From Gloeophyllum trabeum ATCC 11539 (Eukaryota > Basidiomycota > Agaricomycetes > Gloeophyllales > Gloeophyllaceae), in assembly GCF_000344685.1 (NCBI RefSeq), contig NW_006920428.1, positions 174,509 to 238,508 on the forward strand: a stretch of DNA of 64,000 bases. The letters are read 5' to 3'. The notes beneath the pieces are model-generated. The model did no database searches. It was given only the letters and a program-made list of their open reading frames with translations, and was not told the origin of the DNA. Positions 34,919 to 47,069 of the stretch are shown here, piece by piece; position 1 is the first letter of the stretch, and every line of letters starts with the position of its first letter. A program made the position numbers and the translations under genes.

Positions 34919-37640
34919 ATGGCGCCCTTTCCAACGCCCTCTGGATCGATTCCGACGGACCCCAGCAAGCCGTTCACGGACTATACACGATGGAGACTCG
35001 TGAACGGCAAAGGCGGAAGGCATACCTGGAAGTACCTGCGCACAGATGAGGAGGTTGAGCGGTGGCCCCAGACGGATATCGACCGGTACTGGCTTGGACT
35101 CCCTGTGGTATGTTGGATACACTTCCATGTTGCGCAGAGGATGATGAGCATACTGCAGGATGCACGCACTCTCCCTCCAGCCAAGGATGCTCGATCGGCA
35201 GCTGTTAACGGGTACGAGTTCTTCAAGCGACTGCAAGCACCGGACGGTCACTGGCCAGGCGAATATGGAGGACCGATGTTCCTGCTACCTGGCCTCGTGA
35301 TAGCTTCCTACGTTACTGGGCTTTGGTTCGAGGAGGAGGAACGGCTTGAAATGATCCGGTACTTGCTCAACCGCGCGCATCCAGAAGACGGTGGATGGGG
35401 CATGTGAGTTTGCTATGGTGGCAGTCAAGTGTTTCTACTAATATTATGTGCAGTCACGTCGAGAGCGATTCTACGGTCTTCGGCACGGCTCTCAACTACT
35501 GCACCCTTCGCTTGCTGGGAGTAGATAGAGAGCACCCTGCTTTGGTGAAGGCCAGAGCTACCCTACACCGACATGGTGAGTTCTCCGTGTTATTTCCTTT
35601 GCTCGTATTTACGGTCGCCAGGTGGCGCCGTCGCTGCACCTTCGTGGGGCAAATTCTGGCTGACAGTATTGAATGTCTATTCATGGGATGGCAACAACCC
35701 AGTCCCTCCAGAGCTTTGGTACGTCTTGTATATTATACGTCCAACGCCTCAAGACGCTCAACCAACCCTAGGTTGCTGCCTGACTGGCTCCCGATTCACC
35801 CGCACAGATGGTGGATCCATACCCGGGCTGTATACCTACCCATGGGATACCTGTATAGAGTAAAATTCCAAGGGCCCGAGACGCCAATTGTGCGAGCACT
35901 ACGAGAGGTAAGCGTCCTGGCCTTCTGTATAGTTTCTTGGCTGACATGACTCCAGGAAATCTACGTACAGCCGTATGACACCATCGATTGGCCCGCCCAG
36001 CGCAATAACATCGCTAAGGTGGACTTGTATACCCCGCACAGCCTGCTTTTGGACGCACTCAACGCAGTGATGTCCAACACCCTCGAAGCCTGCCCGCTCC
36101 CGCCGCTACACAAGCTCGCCCTGAAGCGCGCGTACGAGCTCATCTGCATGGAAGACGAGAACACCGCGTACCAAGACCTTGCGCCCGTGAACAAGATGAT
36201 GCAGATGGTGTGCCGCTTCCACGCCGACGGGCCGGACAGCGAGGCGATGAAGCAGCACGCTCTGAAGCGCGCGGACGTGATGTGGATGTCGGCCGAGGGG
36301 CTGCTCGTCTGCGGTACGAACGGGAGCCAGCTCTGGGACACGGCGTTCATGGCGCAGGCGCTCGTCGAGACGGGCCTGGCGGACTTGGAAGAAAACCGGG
36401 AGAGCGTGTTGAGAGCCCTGAAGTGGATCGACGAGAGCCAGATGACGGAGAATCCGAAGTATTACAAGGAAGCGTATCGGCAGCGTACCAAGGGTGCGTG
36501 GGGTTTCAGCACGAAGGAGCAGGGATATACGTTGTCGGATTGTACGGGTGAAGCGCTCAAGGCGGTTTTGTATTTACAGAATCGTTGGACGTACGTCCTT
36601 CGTCAGCGGTGCGGATATTGTATCAGACTAATTTCTGCTCCACAGAGATGCGCCAAAGCCTGTCTCAGATCGGCGGATTTTCGACGCTGTGGACCTTATG
36701 TTGGACATGCAATGCTCGAACGGTGGATTTGCGAGTTATGAGGATATTCGGGCTACGCATCTGCTGGAGTTGATCAACCCTGCGGAAGTCTTTGGTCAGT
36801 ATTCTGTTCCGTATCTCGGCTGAGTGAAGCTGAACGTTACGTGTTTAAGGTAATATCATGACTGAATACACGTACCCTGAATGCACGACGTCTGTGATCA
36901 CAGCGTTGAGCATCTTCCAAAAGTACTATCCCGACTACCGCAAGAACGACATAAAGTACGTTTGCGGCGTCCTGCCTTTATATCTCATTCTGACAGCGAT
37001 TCTAGGCGTTGTATCAAAGGCGCTATCAAGTACTTACACGCCGCTCAGCGGCCGGAGGGTGGATGGTACGGCTCATGGGGCATCTGCTTCACATACGCGA
37101 CGCTGTTCGCTCTGGAGAGTCTGTCGCTCGTGGGAGAGACGTACGCGAACAGCGAGGCCGTGCAACGCGCGTGTACATTCCTCATCTCGAAACAGAGAGC
37201 GGATGGCGGATGGGGCGAAAGTTACAAGGTACTCGTGTTTTTTGTTCTTGCAATGCCTTATTAATGCCTAACGATCCTCGCTATTCAGTCATGCGAACTT
37301 GAGAAATGGGTGGAGCATAAAAATACTCAGGTCGTGCAGACGTCGTGGGCTGCCATGGCGCTCATGTACGCCCAATACCCCGACCCCGTGCCCATTGAGA
37401 AAGCTGTGCACCTCGTGATGTCTCGCCAGAGACCCGTGCGTTACACAGCCAACATTCTTTACACTGTGACTGATGTTTATCTGGTGTTAGGATGGATCCT
37501 GGCCTCAGGAAGCGATTGAGGGTGTGTTCAACAAGAACTGCATGATCACGTACCCGAACTTTAAGCATATCTTTACGGTGTGGATGTTGGGCAAGGCGCA
37601 TGAGTATATTCCCAAGCTCCGGGCGCCTAAGTCCAGCTGA
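34919..37640 (+). CDS. Oxidosqualene cyclase (lanosterol synthase family) with DCTGE motif
   Basis: Eleven exons (34919-35107, 35159-35403, 35454-35575, 35622-35718, 35772-35907, 35956-36590, 36646-36794, 36850-36955, 37006-37228, 37289-37435, 37491-37640) close to 732 aa, the usual ERG7 length. The family folds (di)oxidosqualene into a tetracyclic triterpene at the ER or lipid-droplet membrane. Seen: QW-type repeats ([45 protein letters not shown]), the catalytic acid Asp458 in DCTGE (family norm DCTAE), its partner Cys in YPECTTS, the WWIHTR block with His234, and KGAWGFSTK with the active-site Phe. In YLPMGYLY the usual Ser is Gly243. No stop or shift. It could be the housekeeping ERG7 or a specialised paralogue; the two substitutions and the neighbourhood favour the latter, but this is inference. 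Confidence 0.94.
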
Positions 37641-38122
37641 GCTCTGCGAGATCGGCTACGTCCTGAACTGTATACCAGATATGTATGTCGGAGGTGTTGT
37701 TTTCGTGATAAATGTATTGATATCTGCTCTAATCAACATTTGCCTTAATGGTGTCAGTGTGTGCGGAATGGATCCATCTTCAGAAAAGATGATAGTAAGA
37801 CTCGGAGCCGGGCGCTTCGATGCTTTGCCGAATGGCCTTTGCCTACGTGCCTGAGGATATCAGGTACTATCTCAAGAGAGGTACTTCTTTCCATGTTACA
37901 GGTTACCCATGAGCTGAGGGCCCACTCTAACACAATGAAAGACCGCCGCTGCTGACATTAGAACCTCAGATCATGCGGGTGTATCTGTGAATTTTGTTCC
38001 ACAATTTTGCGCTGTGAAACGGATTTAGAAGGTGTCGGGATGTCCGCAGGGACGTGTTAATCCCATAATGTGTCATAGTGAACATTGAGCTCAACTCGTT
38101 AATTCACGATTCTCCCTACTCT
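37641..38122. other. Convergent spacer between the cyclase and F-box 3
   Basis: Both genes end here. Only 3' UTR sequence is expected and no further feature was seen. Confidence 0.4.
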
Positions 38123-40673
38123 TCACTTGATCCGTGCTGTCCATCCTTTGCCTTTTGCATCTAAAAGGGCCACATTCCATTGCTTTCTCAAGTCCGCGTC
38201 CCATTTTATCCAAGGATTCTTCGCGTACGCGCGCCTAGCAAGAGTAAGCGTGATCAATTCGAACGGGAGAGCTGATGACTGGTAGCAAACATACTGATTG
38301 GAGGGCCAAAGACTGCGCATAATCTGGATTTCTTCCAACGCAGGCAGGGAGCTGAGGTCCAAGCTGTCGAAGAATGAACCCCAGATTCCAAATACTTGCG
38401 ATGCACCCGCTCCTGTTGACGCGACGTCATCGTAGACTCGGAAACTCGAGCTGTGCGATGCGGTGAATAACATAGACATGTCTATCGAGAACGGCGTACG
38501 TTGAGCACTCGATGATTATCTTTCTCAACTTGGCAGACTCCCCATCGTGTAGGTGTGACAGCAAGACCGTGATATCGGCCTGGCAGACGTAGTCAGAGAT
38601 ATTGCTAGCAAAAATGGATCGGGCGCTTTACCGAGGACACCGACGACGCTACGTCCATATCGACCAAAAACTCTGTCACGTTAGGGCATAAATTAAATAG
38701 CGATGCGATATTGAGACAGCCAGAAAGGAACTCGAGACGCTGTAACTTTGACCCGTGCTTGGCAAGGAAGGGTCGTAGCGACTGAGGGGTTTTCCCAAAT
38801 TGATAGTCTGCGAATGCTGCAATCCGTAACGATGGCAAGCTGCATGGCGAAGACAACCACAGCGCTTTTGTGAATGGTGGCAACAATGTTTAACGAAGCC
38901 AGCACTGACCTGATTCTCGTCAATTGGCTGAGAAGGCTGTCGTCATACTCTTTTAGTCTCAACTCCTCGAGCAATGAGAGACAGGTCGGTGAAACCGCGT
39001 TGCCCCGGCGGAAAACTGTCCTGTCGAACCATTCCAGGGATCGAATAGCTGTCAAGTTGTTGAAGATGGACAACGTTTTCTTGCCCTCACCCTTGACCTG
39101 GAAGCCAGATAACGTTTTTAAGGATGCCCCGGGAACGTTGGTCAGGGTTTCCCACACCGACCAGTCCATGAGGAAAGGGGCCCTGTCAAATAACGCACGA
39201 CGGTTCGTGACAAGTTGCTGAAGATTCGGCGTTTTGGACAGAATATTTTTGACCAACGGGTGGACGTCGGAGACATCGTGATCCGATTCCTCCTCAAGCA
39301 GCGGCCAAAAATTGTCCGTGATACAGCGATTGAGGACGAGCACGCGGATCTCGCATCCTAGTGACGGTTGCTCCGAAAGTCTGTTAGACAGTGACTGGAG
39401 GCCATCGAACGTGTCGACAGCTGGTGAGCGATATAGTAAAGGAAGTGCTAGTTCCTGCAAGGACAAGTTGTGGATTACGTGGTAGTCTCATAAGGAATGC
39501 ACGAACATAGAGTTCCTTGCAGATAAGCAGGAAATGCAGTCGTCCGCGGCTGGGTTTCGCTTTTGAGCGCATCTGACGTGTTCGCTCGATATGACATCCG
39601 TCATTGTCCGCGTCCATTGCCAAGGCAAGAACACGGGACCAGATATGTGCCCGTACTACTCGCGGAGAGGCAGCGAGGCAGACATACGAATTGGTTAGTA
39701 CCCGCGATATATCTTTCGCATTTTGCTTCTTCAAGGCATCTTGTGGCCTGCAGGGCATAAGTATATAAACTAAAGATCGGTAGACCGAGACTCACGGCGG
39801 CTCTTGGTACATGATGAGCTTGTCTATATGCGGCATGCGATTAAGAAAAGTGAAGAAGTAGGTCCCTGCAACTTCGTCGTGGGTCGCAAGAAGGCGAACC
39901 GTTTTCAGATTAGGGTTGGCAGCAAAACCCTCGAGGATGTTATGAGTGATGTGAGACATCGGGGCATAGGGGATCACTACTGTCTCCAGATTCGACGCGT
40001 GCCGGAGAGCGGCCGATAACGCATTCACCCTATTTATCGTTGCTTGAGTACCCCCTTCGTCAGGTATATGACAAACACGCTGTAGGCCGAGGTTTCAACG
40101 TGAATGATCGCTTAAAGAAATAGAGCATCTTCATACCAAATTCGTCCAATTCTTCCTGATGCAAGCACAGACGGTAGCAGTCAAATCCCTGGTCTTCGCA
40201 TTGTCCAGGGCATGCTTGCCACCGCTCAAGCACTCTGCGCTTTCATGTACTATGAGTCGGCGGGGATTCGTAGAAGGTAACGAATTGCATAGACCTTGAA
40301 CATTGTCACTCGAAGATATAGAGAAGGTCAAGTACAAGTCCTGGATCTTAGGCGCCGCAGATATGATCGTCTCCAGGGCCTTTCCGAAGCCTCCCTCTAC
40401 CCTGAGCATACGTATGAACCCGCCGAAATGTTTGTTCGCTTTCAACACACGCGCGAGAGCTTTTGCCTGCCCACTGGATCGCAGTATAACGACTTCGAAC
40501 AGAAGAGGAGTGCTAACCCTCAGCCATTGCTTGCAGACGAGGAGCAAAGCAGAGGTAGAAATCTGAGCGCGAAAATCGAAAGCTGAAGGGCCTACGTCGC
40601 AGAAGACATCGTCCGCGACGCCCAAGACAGGCTTCAAAATCTCAAGTACAATCTCGTCTGGTAGCGCCGGCAT
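38123..40673 (-). CDS. F-box-like protein, paralogue 3
   Basis: Eight exons (40673-40137, 40079-39796, 39747-39507, 39454-38910, 38839-38632, 38579-38500, 38450-38295, 38234-38123) give 720 aa. The intron plan is the same as in paralogues 1 and 2. F-box helix LPDEIVLEILKPVLGV, then LLVCKQWLRVSTPLLFEVV, and the common C-terminal AYAKNPWIKWDADLRKQW. The start was set by analogy with the two other copies; an upstream in-frame ATG at 40757 would add 28 residues. It lies between the cyclase and the toroid pseudogene in opposite orientation. No specific link to terpene metabolism is visible. Confidence 0.84.
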
Positions 40674-41614
40674 GACCGCGGAGGGACAACAGAAGAACGA
40701 AGATGCAGGAGCGAACAAAGGTAATGCCACACCTGCGACGCGTCTGGTCACGGTCATGTCACGCGTTTGGAAAGGCCTTCTACTTAGGGCAACTTAGCAC
40801 CTTCTATAGTATATCTGCTCAATTCTTAACTACCTCCCGTCGCTCGTCCTTTCGTTCAATCCATGGTGAAAAAATACTGAGAAAGAAGAGATAGTCGAGC
40901 CACGGCGACGATGGTTATGGTCTGGGGTTGGCGCCATCGATATCGCGTCCACGACGGACACGATCGCACGGGCTGCCGCGCATGCTGTCACCTGCATTTC
41001 GCTCGCCTCCCTTGACAAGCTACCATGAGACCGAACCGCACCAATCGATGCAGAAATACTTCTGCCGAAACACTCCACTCCGAATCTCTTCTTAGCTGGA
41101 CATTCAGAAGGCAAGAAAGGGCGAGACAGGGATCCTTCTGCGATGGGACCTGGTGGTGAACCCGACGCGGAGCTTCCACAGAAAATGGCTTATCTCAGTG
41201 CCTCCGCTTAGGAAGCACTAACCATCCACAAACCCATCGGATGTCCGAGCAATCAATTTCAGCGCACTGGAAAGTGAGCGGCTACTTCATGATAACCAAA
41301 CACTCACAGCAAGCCAGGAATGTCCCTCACAGCTGTCCAATTGGAAGTGAGTGGTTGCATATTATGCTCTTCGATGCGCCCAGGGACGACCGGTTGCTGA
41401 TATACATGTGAGCAGTATCTTTCGTGTAGGTCCAAGTGGGTCCAAGGAACCGCTTATCAACCTTTCCGATCTGCTTGCAAAACGTCGAGTTCCAGGGTGC
41501 CATCGTCTGTGCTAGTGCACGATAGGAAATAACCACATGCCGGCGACACGCTCCCAGGATGGTGGGTGCGTCTGATGCTTTCGTTTGACCACCCTCATTC
41601 GAACCTCGGTGGGC
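40674..41614. other. About 0.9 kb between F-box 3 and the toroid pseudogene
   Basis: Divergent upstream regions. Minus-strand open frames (for example 40830-41114 and 41327-41536) show no recognisable domain. Confidence 0.4.
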
Positions 41615-42862
41615 ATGGCGTACCGGACTGGCACATCCGGGACCTTTAAGAACTATCTCTCTTCTCCAGTTCTCTCCACAGAGATAGAGTACACGGGTAC
41701 GTTGATTGCCGTAGAAGTACTAAAGAGACACCTGCTTTTGCGATTGCTGGGCCCCCAATCGTGCGTGTCACAACCTCCCACTCACAGCAACATCTTACTC
41801 ATGGCTTCTGTTCTTGATGGAGACTCCGCCGCTGGTATCCAGCGGGTACGCAATCGTTTCGACGATCCTATTGCCAAAGCAGAGCTTTACCTTAGGCGCA
41901 ATGCGAGATCGCTCGTCTCGTATACCAGCTCGGGTGCCATTGTACGAGAGAACTTTGCACAAATTTTGATACTAGAGCAAACACATGACAGGTTCGGCAG
42001 TCCATAAGCTGCATTTCGATATACTCACAAGTACGCATTCTAGTCAACTGATAAGTTATGTGTCCTATCCCCGCTTGGCGAATTTTTTCCAAGGTAATCA
42101 CGGTTGACCATTGGCTCCAGGACAATCTTGGCTAATCAACGGCAGGCGACGGGATGCTCACAACAAAATTCTTTCCTTGTGACGTCGATACCACGTCTAT
42201 TTATATGACGGTCGCGGATGATTATGACATAGCAATCGCGCATTCAGTCCTGGATGAGATGTTGACATACCGAAATTCGAATGGGATCATTCAAGTACGT
42301 TCAGGCTTTGGCCGATTACCATATCATCAATCAATCGTCGCTGCAGGTGTATTTTGACCATGATCGGCCTCGCACAGACCCCGTAGTCTGCCTAAACGTC
42401 CTGACTGCATTCTACTACTTCGGCAGAGGATCAGATCCTCGCATCGAGGCTACATTGGAATGGGTCCACGATACCCTATCGGACCGTACATTCGCCAACG
42501 GCACTCGATATTACGCCACGGCGGAGACCTTCCTCTACTTCTTCAGCCGGTTCCTTGCTTGCGCCAAAGACCTCCGAGACCGTTTCAGCGATCTCTTGCG
42601 CGACAGACTCATGGAACGCATAGGCTGCAAGGGAGACCCCTTGGCGTTGGCCATGCGTATCCTGGCATGCGCGTCGGTGGGGATAATAAACGAAGTTGAT
42701 GGACGCACGCTGCGAGCAATGCAGCACGCGGAAGGGCATTGGGGACCAGGGTGGTTCTACAGATATGGGTCGTCTGGGATTCTCATTGCCAACGATGGGC
42801 TGACGACTGCTTTTGCGATCAATGCTCTCAGGGTTTTGCGTGATTCCATGGACGTGCCGTAG
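41615..42862 (+). pseudogene. Terpene-cyclase-like alpha/alpha-toroid protein, decayed 5' half
   Basis: The 3' half reads well across a 52-bp intron (42295-42346): DVDTTSIYMTV, SVLDEMLTYRN, GIIQVYFDHDRPRTDPVVC, NVLTAFYYFGRG, then GWFYRYGSSGI and LTTAFAINAL up to the stop. This resembles a family of basidiomycete proteins with a squalene-cyclase-like toroid fold and unknown reaction. The 5' half starts MAYRTGTSGTFKNYLSSP, continues through MASVLDGDSAAGIQRVRNRF and THDRFGSP, then meets in-frame TAA (42005), a TAG about 45 bases on, a frame change near 42095 and another TAA in VDHWLQDNLG*. All three stops could come from single C-to-T changes. The enzyme is therefore broken unless a shorter form is made. 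Confidence 0.7.
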
Positions 42863-43451
42863 ATTTTTCTGGCTTGATATCTCCCTCAACTCAAGGCAAT
42901 ACGCAACAATCGTGAAGCGGCAATAAATATAGATTATGCGTTTGCTGTTTACTTTATCTTCACGTCAACGCTGCTCTTCTCCATCGTTCCTTCGACCACT
43001 TAGCTCGGGATCTGGATTGTTCCACGTGTCAACCGCGGTCTCGCCGGCGTTCTCGGTGGTGTTTGCGACTATTGCTCAGTCACTGAGTCAGTGGGTCCGC
43101 CGTTCTGATATATTGGTAGTGCCTGCGTAGCTCTAACGAGGGGTGATGAAGATTCCCGGGACTCAGCGCCGGAGACAAATCACCGCGACAATCTGCAAGC
43201 CATAGTCATGCTGAAACGCACGCCGAAATGACCAATCCCCATGAGTCGCCGTCGCTCTGAGGCCTTGAAACATCCCGAGGAAGGCAGCGGACCCACCTCG
43301 GGCACTTCGGAGGTGTAAGAGACCGCGCCCATAACCACTAAATTATGATTTAATCGACGTTCATCATGATTTCGCCGGTGTATCCTGTTTTTAGAGGATT
43401 TCTACTCAGCTCAACGCCACTTTAGCGGCCAAAGCTGTTAAAGTACATGCT
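42863..43451. other. Promoter region of the GMC oxidoreductase
   Basis: Intergenic sequence of 589 bp on the way to the GMC start. No clear motif recognised. Confidence 0.4.
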
Positions 43452-45508
43452 ATGTGGCCGTTCAACAAGGAATATCCGGAGTACGGTGCTGCAGAAGCTG
43501 GGGTCTCGTCTTCCGTTGCAAAACCCGAAATAGCGCTCGCCAGCTACGACTATATCATTGTAGGAGGTATGTCAGTCTTCGATGTGTGGTCTACATTTGT
43601 CTCACATGTCGTAGGAGGTACTGCTGGATGCGTCCTGGCGTCTCGCTTGTCAGAGGATGGCAGCTCGACCGTACTTCTCATTGAGCGTGGCGGAGTGGAT
43701 GACGCATGGGATTCACGGGTTCCATTACTGTCCAGCAATCACTTTCGAAAAGGCTGTGGCAGCGTGAGGTGGCCCTCAGAACCGTTAGCAGAAGCAAACA
43801 ATAGCTCCCTGACAATACTGGAAGCAGAAGTCTTGGGCGGAAAGTCTCGTATAAATGGAATGGTGTATACTCGCGGTTCGCCCGCCGATTACAACCGCTG
43901 GGAAGAGCTTGGAAATGTTGGCTGGGCATACGACGATGTCGAGCCGTACTTCATCAAGTCTGAAACCTCTCTAATGCATGCAAAGGCGCCATATCGAGGA
44001 CATACTGGTAGATGTGCTCTGCACCCTGTCCCGCACATCTTCGCTAATGCGTATTGCGGAAGGTCCTTGGCTGACACAAAAACCGTCGCTGCCGTACAAA
44101 GTGTTCGAAGTGTAAGTAATTCGACTACTCATGCGGCAACCGTCTGGGATGTCATATATCAGAGCTCGCGATGCGGCTGTGAAATTGGGCTTGCCTATCA
44201 TCGACGATGTCAATTCACCGACCGCTCCTCCTGTCGGTGTCAGCACAATGGATATAGTGTTGGATCGCCAGATGCATCGCGAATCCACGTATCGGACATT
44301 TCTGCCCCTATCGTTGGCGTTGGCGCGCAAGTCCTCCTTGAAAATCTGTACTCATGCGACCGTTACCCGTGTCAACATCTCAGACTGCGCTGGTGACGGG
44401 CTCGTAGCGAAAGGCGTATACTTTGAGTCGATGAAGGAAGCTGCCCCACGTGAGACATTCTATGCGTCAGCTCGGAAGGAAGTTGTTTTGTGCTGTGGGG
44501 CACTTGTGTCCCCTCAGATACTTATGCTGAGGTGAGTCCGCGCGCCAAACATGGTCCATGCAAGAGTGTGATTTCTTGCTTCTCGTAGCGGTATCGGACC
44601 GAAGGTTCACCTGGAAGAACACGATATCTCAGTAGTCAAGGACCTGCCGGGTGTTGGCAGCCGCTTGGTGAGTCATGGCTAGGATGTGGACAACGTCATT
44701 GCTCACCATTCCCCAGCAAGACCACCTGGGCGTTCCTGTAATGTATCAGGTCCCGCCGGCAGATTCTGTTCATGGCCTGGAACTGAATCCTCTGCGTGCT
44801 ATAATCGAGTTTCTCAAATATGTACTCTTCGGCGCCGGGCTCTTTACAGCGTCTTTCCTACAGCTGACTGTCTTCGCCAAGTCTTCATTTTTGAACAGTA
44901 ACACGGAAGCCGTGGCGCATACAGCGCCACAGCTCAACCCGAATGTTCCCGACAACAGGCCTGATATCGAAGTGATGCCTGTCGCCTCAAACTGCTCAGA
45001 CGAGGTGATACCAAACACCGCAATATTTTCTTTCTTAACGTCACTTCTACGCCCTCAGTCGGTGGGCTCAGTCAGGCTGTCCTCGAATGACCCATACAGC
45101 CACCCTCGTGTTCAACTTGGCTACCTCACTAATCCTGCCGATTACGAGCCGATGCGTAAAGCCTTGAAGCTTGCGTTGCGCCTGGCGGACCATATGCGAG
45201 CGGCTGGTTACCCCCTCAAGAACTTGAAAGTTCCCGCAAGTGAAAACGAGGCGGACCTGGATAACCATGTGCGCTGGAACTTGCGCACCTGTTACCATTT
45301 CTGCGGAACTTGTGCTATGGGCCCCCACCAGGACTCCGTCCGACCAGGCGTGGTCGACGCGGAGTTGCGAGTGCATGGCGTGGGTGGACTCCGAGTATGT
45401 GACGCGTCTGTCTTTCCGGAGATTATCGCCACGCATACCATGGCTCCGGTGGTGATGGTGGCAGAGAAGTGTGCTGAGCTCCTTAAGGCAGTCGGAAGTG
45501 TGGCGTGA
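43452..45508 (+). CDS. GMC-family flavin oxidoreductase
   Basis: Six exons (43452-43566, 43615-44007, 44063-44111, 44163-44531, 44589-44667, 44717-45508) close to 598 aa, typical for fungal GMC enzymes (alcohol oxidase, glucose oxidase, choline dehydrogenase relatives). The FAD fold starts with YDYIIVGGGTAGCVLASRL near residue 32. GMC signature 1 appears as GGKSRINGMVYTRGSPADYN (the usual GGSS is GGKS). Signature 2 is GALVSPQILMLSGIGP. The C-terminal catalytic region has the His in YHFCGTCAMG and the second His in THTMAPVVMVAEK. No signal peptide is seen, so it is probably intracellular. Its place in the triterpenoid neighbourhood suggests it oxidises an alcohol of a pathway intermediate, which is inference. 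Confidence 0.94.
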
Positions 45509-45874
45509 GGGAGCTTGCGGTAGTGGACGAGGTTGGAAGTGGATACGCGTAGTAAGTACACTGAATTGACTTCTTGCCGGCAAAATGGAGCATATGGAAG
45601 TGCTGCATGGGGAATAAGCGAGTCCTCACTGATGGAATACGAGGGGATCGTAATCGAGAAGGCGTTTCGCTTTGCAGACAAGTGTATTGAACCACCTCGT
45701 TCTGCAAGCGTGTTGGACTCGGAAGCTAGTGATAAACACAGGTCTGCGCGACACCTAACACGAAGTTAAAAAATCCCAGTGATCATCATGGCGACTGGCC
45801 TGCGATGGGCGGTCGTCCCCAAGGCCACATGCCCAAATGCCTTCCAGACGGCACGAGCGAGGGTCCAGGATGGC
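45509..45874. other. Convergent spacer between GMC and ERG26 relic B
   Basis: The 3' flank of the GMC gene and of the decayed ERG26-like copy. No further feature seen. Confidence 0.4.
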
Positions 45875-46430
45875 CTAGGATCGTCTTCTGGGATCAGACG
45901 GCTTTGGCGCGACAAGAGCGTGGCCATATCCCGCAATATTGTCAACGTATATGATGTCGAAGAGATTCGGGTCATTCCCTATTTCTGTGATGGCCTTCCC
46001 TTCGGGCATGAATTGTAAAACTACAAATGGTCTGATAGTCCCTTCGACTACATAGCCTAGCAGGCCGCGTATTCATTTGAGTTCTCTGTTTCTTCTATGA
46101 GACATCGAGGGGCTCACCCAAAGATCCCCGCGGGTCGTAGCGCTACAGTCTTCATCCTTTCCCGCCACCTGCGTCCAGCACAATATTCTCTGTGATCGCA
46201 TTGGTTTTGTTGTAGGCATCCATAGGGTTCTTAGGGTCCGGTATCGACTCATCGACACCCACTAGGTCTGAGCGGTCGAAGACCGCACAAGCACCCGATG
46301 TATATACGAGCTTCTGAAAGCTCACTTTGCTAGCCGCCACGACTTTGTGAGTACTTACCCTCGACATCAACATTCCAGACCACTGGCGGAGAGGCGCCAG
46401 GAATAGGCGACGCGGTATGGGATGACTCAC
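45875..46430 (-). pseudogene. ERG26-like 3-beta-HSD/decarboxylase relic B
   Basis: On the minus strand the order is SHTASPIPGASPP, WNVDVEG, KLVYTSGACAVFDRSDLVGV, DESIPDPKNPMDAYNKTNAI, KTVALRPAGIFG, then GNDPNLFDIIYVDNIAGYGH. This is the central part of a sterol-4-alpha-carboxylate 3-dehydrogenase. At least two frame changes occur (after WNVDVEG, and before KTVALRPAG), with a stop at 45875-45877. The catalytic Y in MDAYNKT is kept, but the usual Lys four positions on is Asn in this copy. The first Rossmann strand and the C terminus are missing. It lies at the far end of the neighbourhood from relic A and in the opposite orientation. Confidence 0.72.
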
Positions 46431-47069
46431 TTCACCTTGATCTGTCGTACGTTTAGCAAGGTTCAGGCCTGGGCAGGATAGCAACGCTTGGGTAGCGCGC
46501 AGCGTTTCATTCTCGTCCAGGGTACTTCAAGCTTTGCCCCAGAGTCAAGGATTCCTTCAGTCTTCAAGTCAAAGACGATGCCATGATAGCGTCCTCGTTC
46601 CCATAGTGTTTGGACCGGGGCGCGTCCTACGAAACTACGTCTTCCAACGACAAGGAACGGGACATGCGGTATACCCGGAAAGTCGCGTAAGTTTTATTAC
46701 TGAGTAGCTTTAAGCAGGACTCAGTAGCACAAGGGCCTGTTATGGGAGCAGACCTGTTAGTGGGTAAAGCCCATCCCAGCCGTTCCACGGAGGTTGAGAG
46801 CAACATGAATTATCTATCACCAAAATCTGTGAAAAGATAGATTACCTGAGGACATGGTGGCTTGAAGTTGCAGTGAAATCGAGGCATGCTTGGGCGATAT
46901 TTCACAATACTCTGTTGGGACTTTATTTATTGAATAAATATTAAACCAGCAATAACTAAATAAATATTACCTAAAAGACAGTACGGCCGTGACGTCTACT
47001 GGATATATTCGGATAATATTCTTGTCATAACACCATCCATCCTCGGCGACGTGCGCGACGTCGAGCGCA
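46431..47069. other. Upstream region of the Cin1-like gene
   Basis: Contains an AT-rich stretch (about 46920-46985, with repeated AATAAATATTA words) that may be part of the promoter. No gene seen. Confidence 0.4.

Noticed and set aside
41327..41536. Minus-strand frame as an exon of another cluster gene
   Set aside because: It does not join in phase with neighbouring frames and carries no motif.
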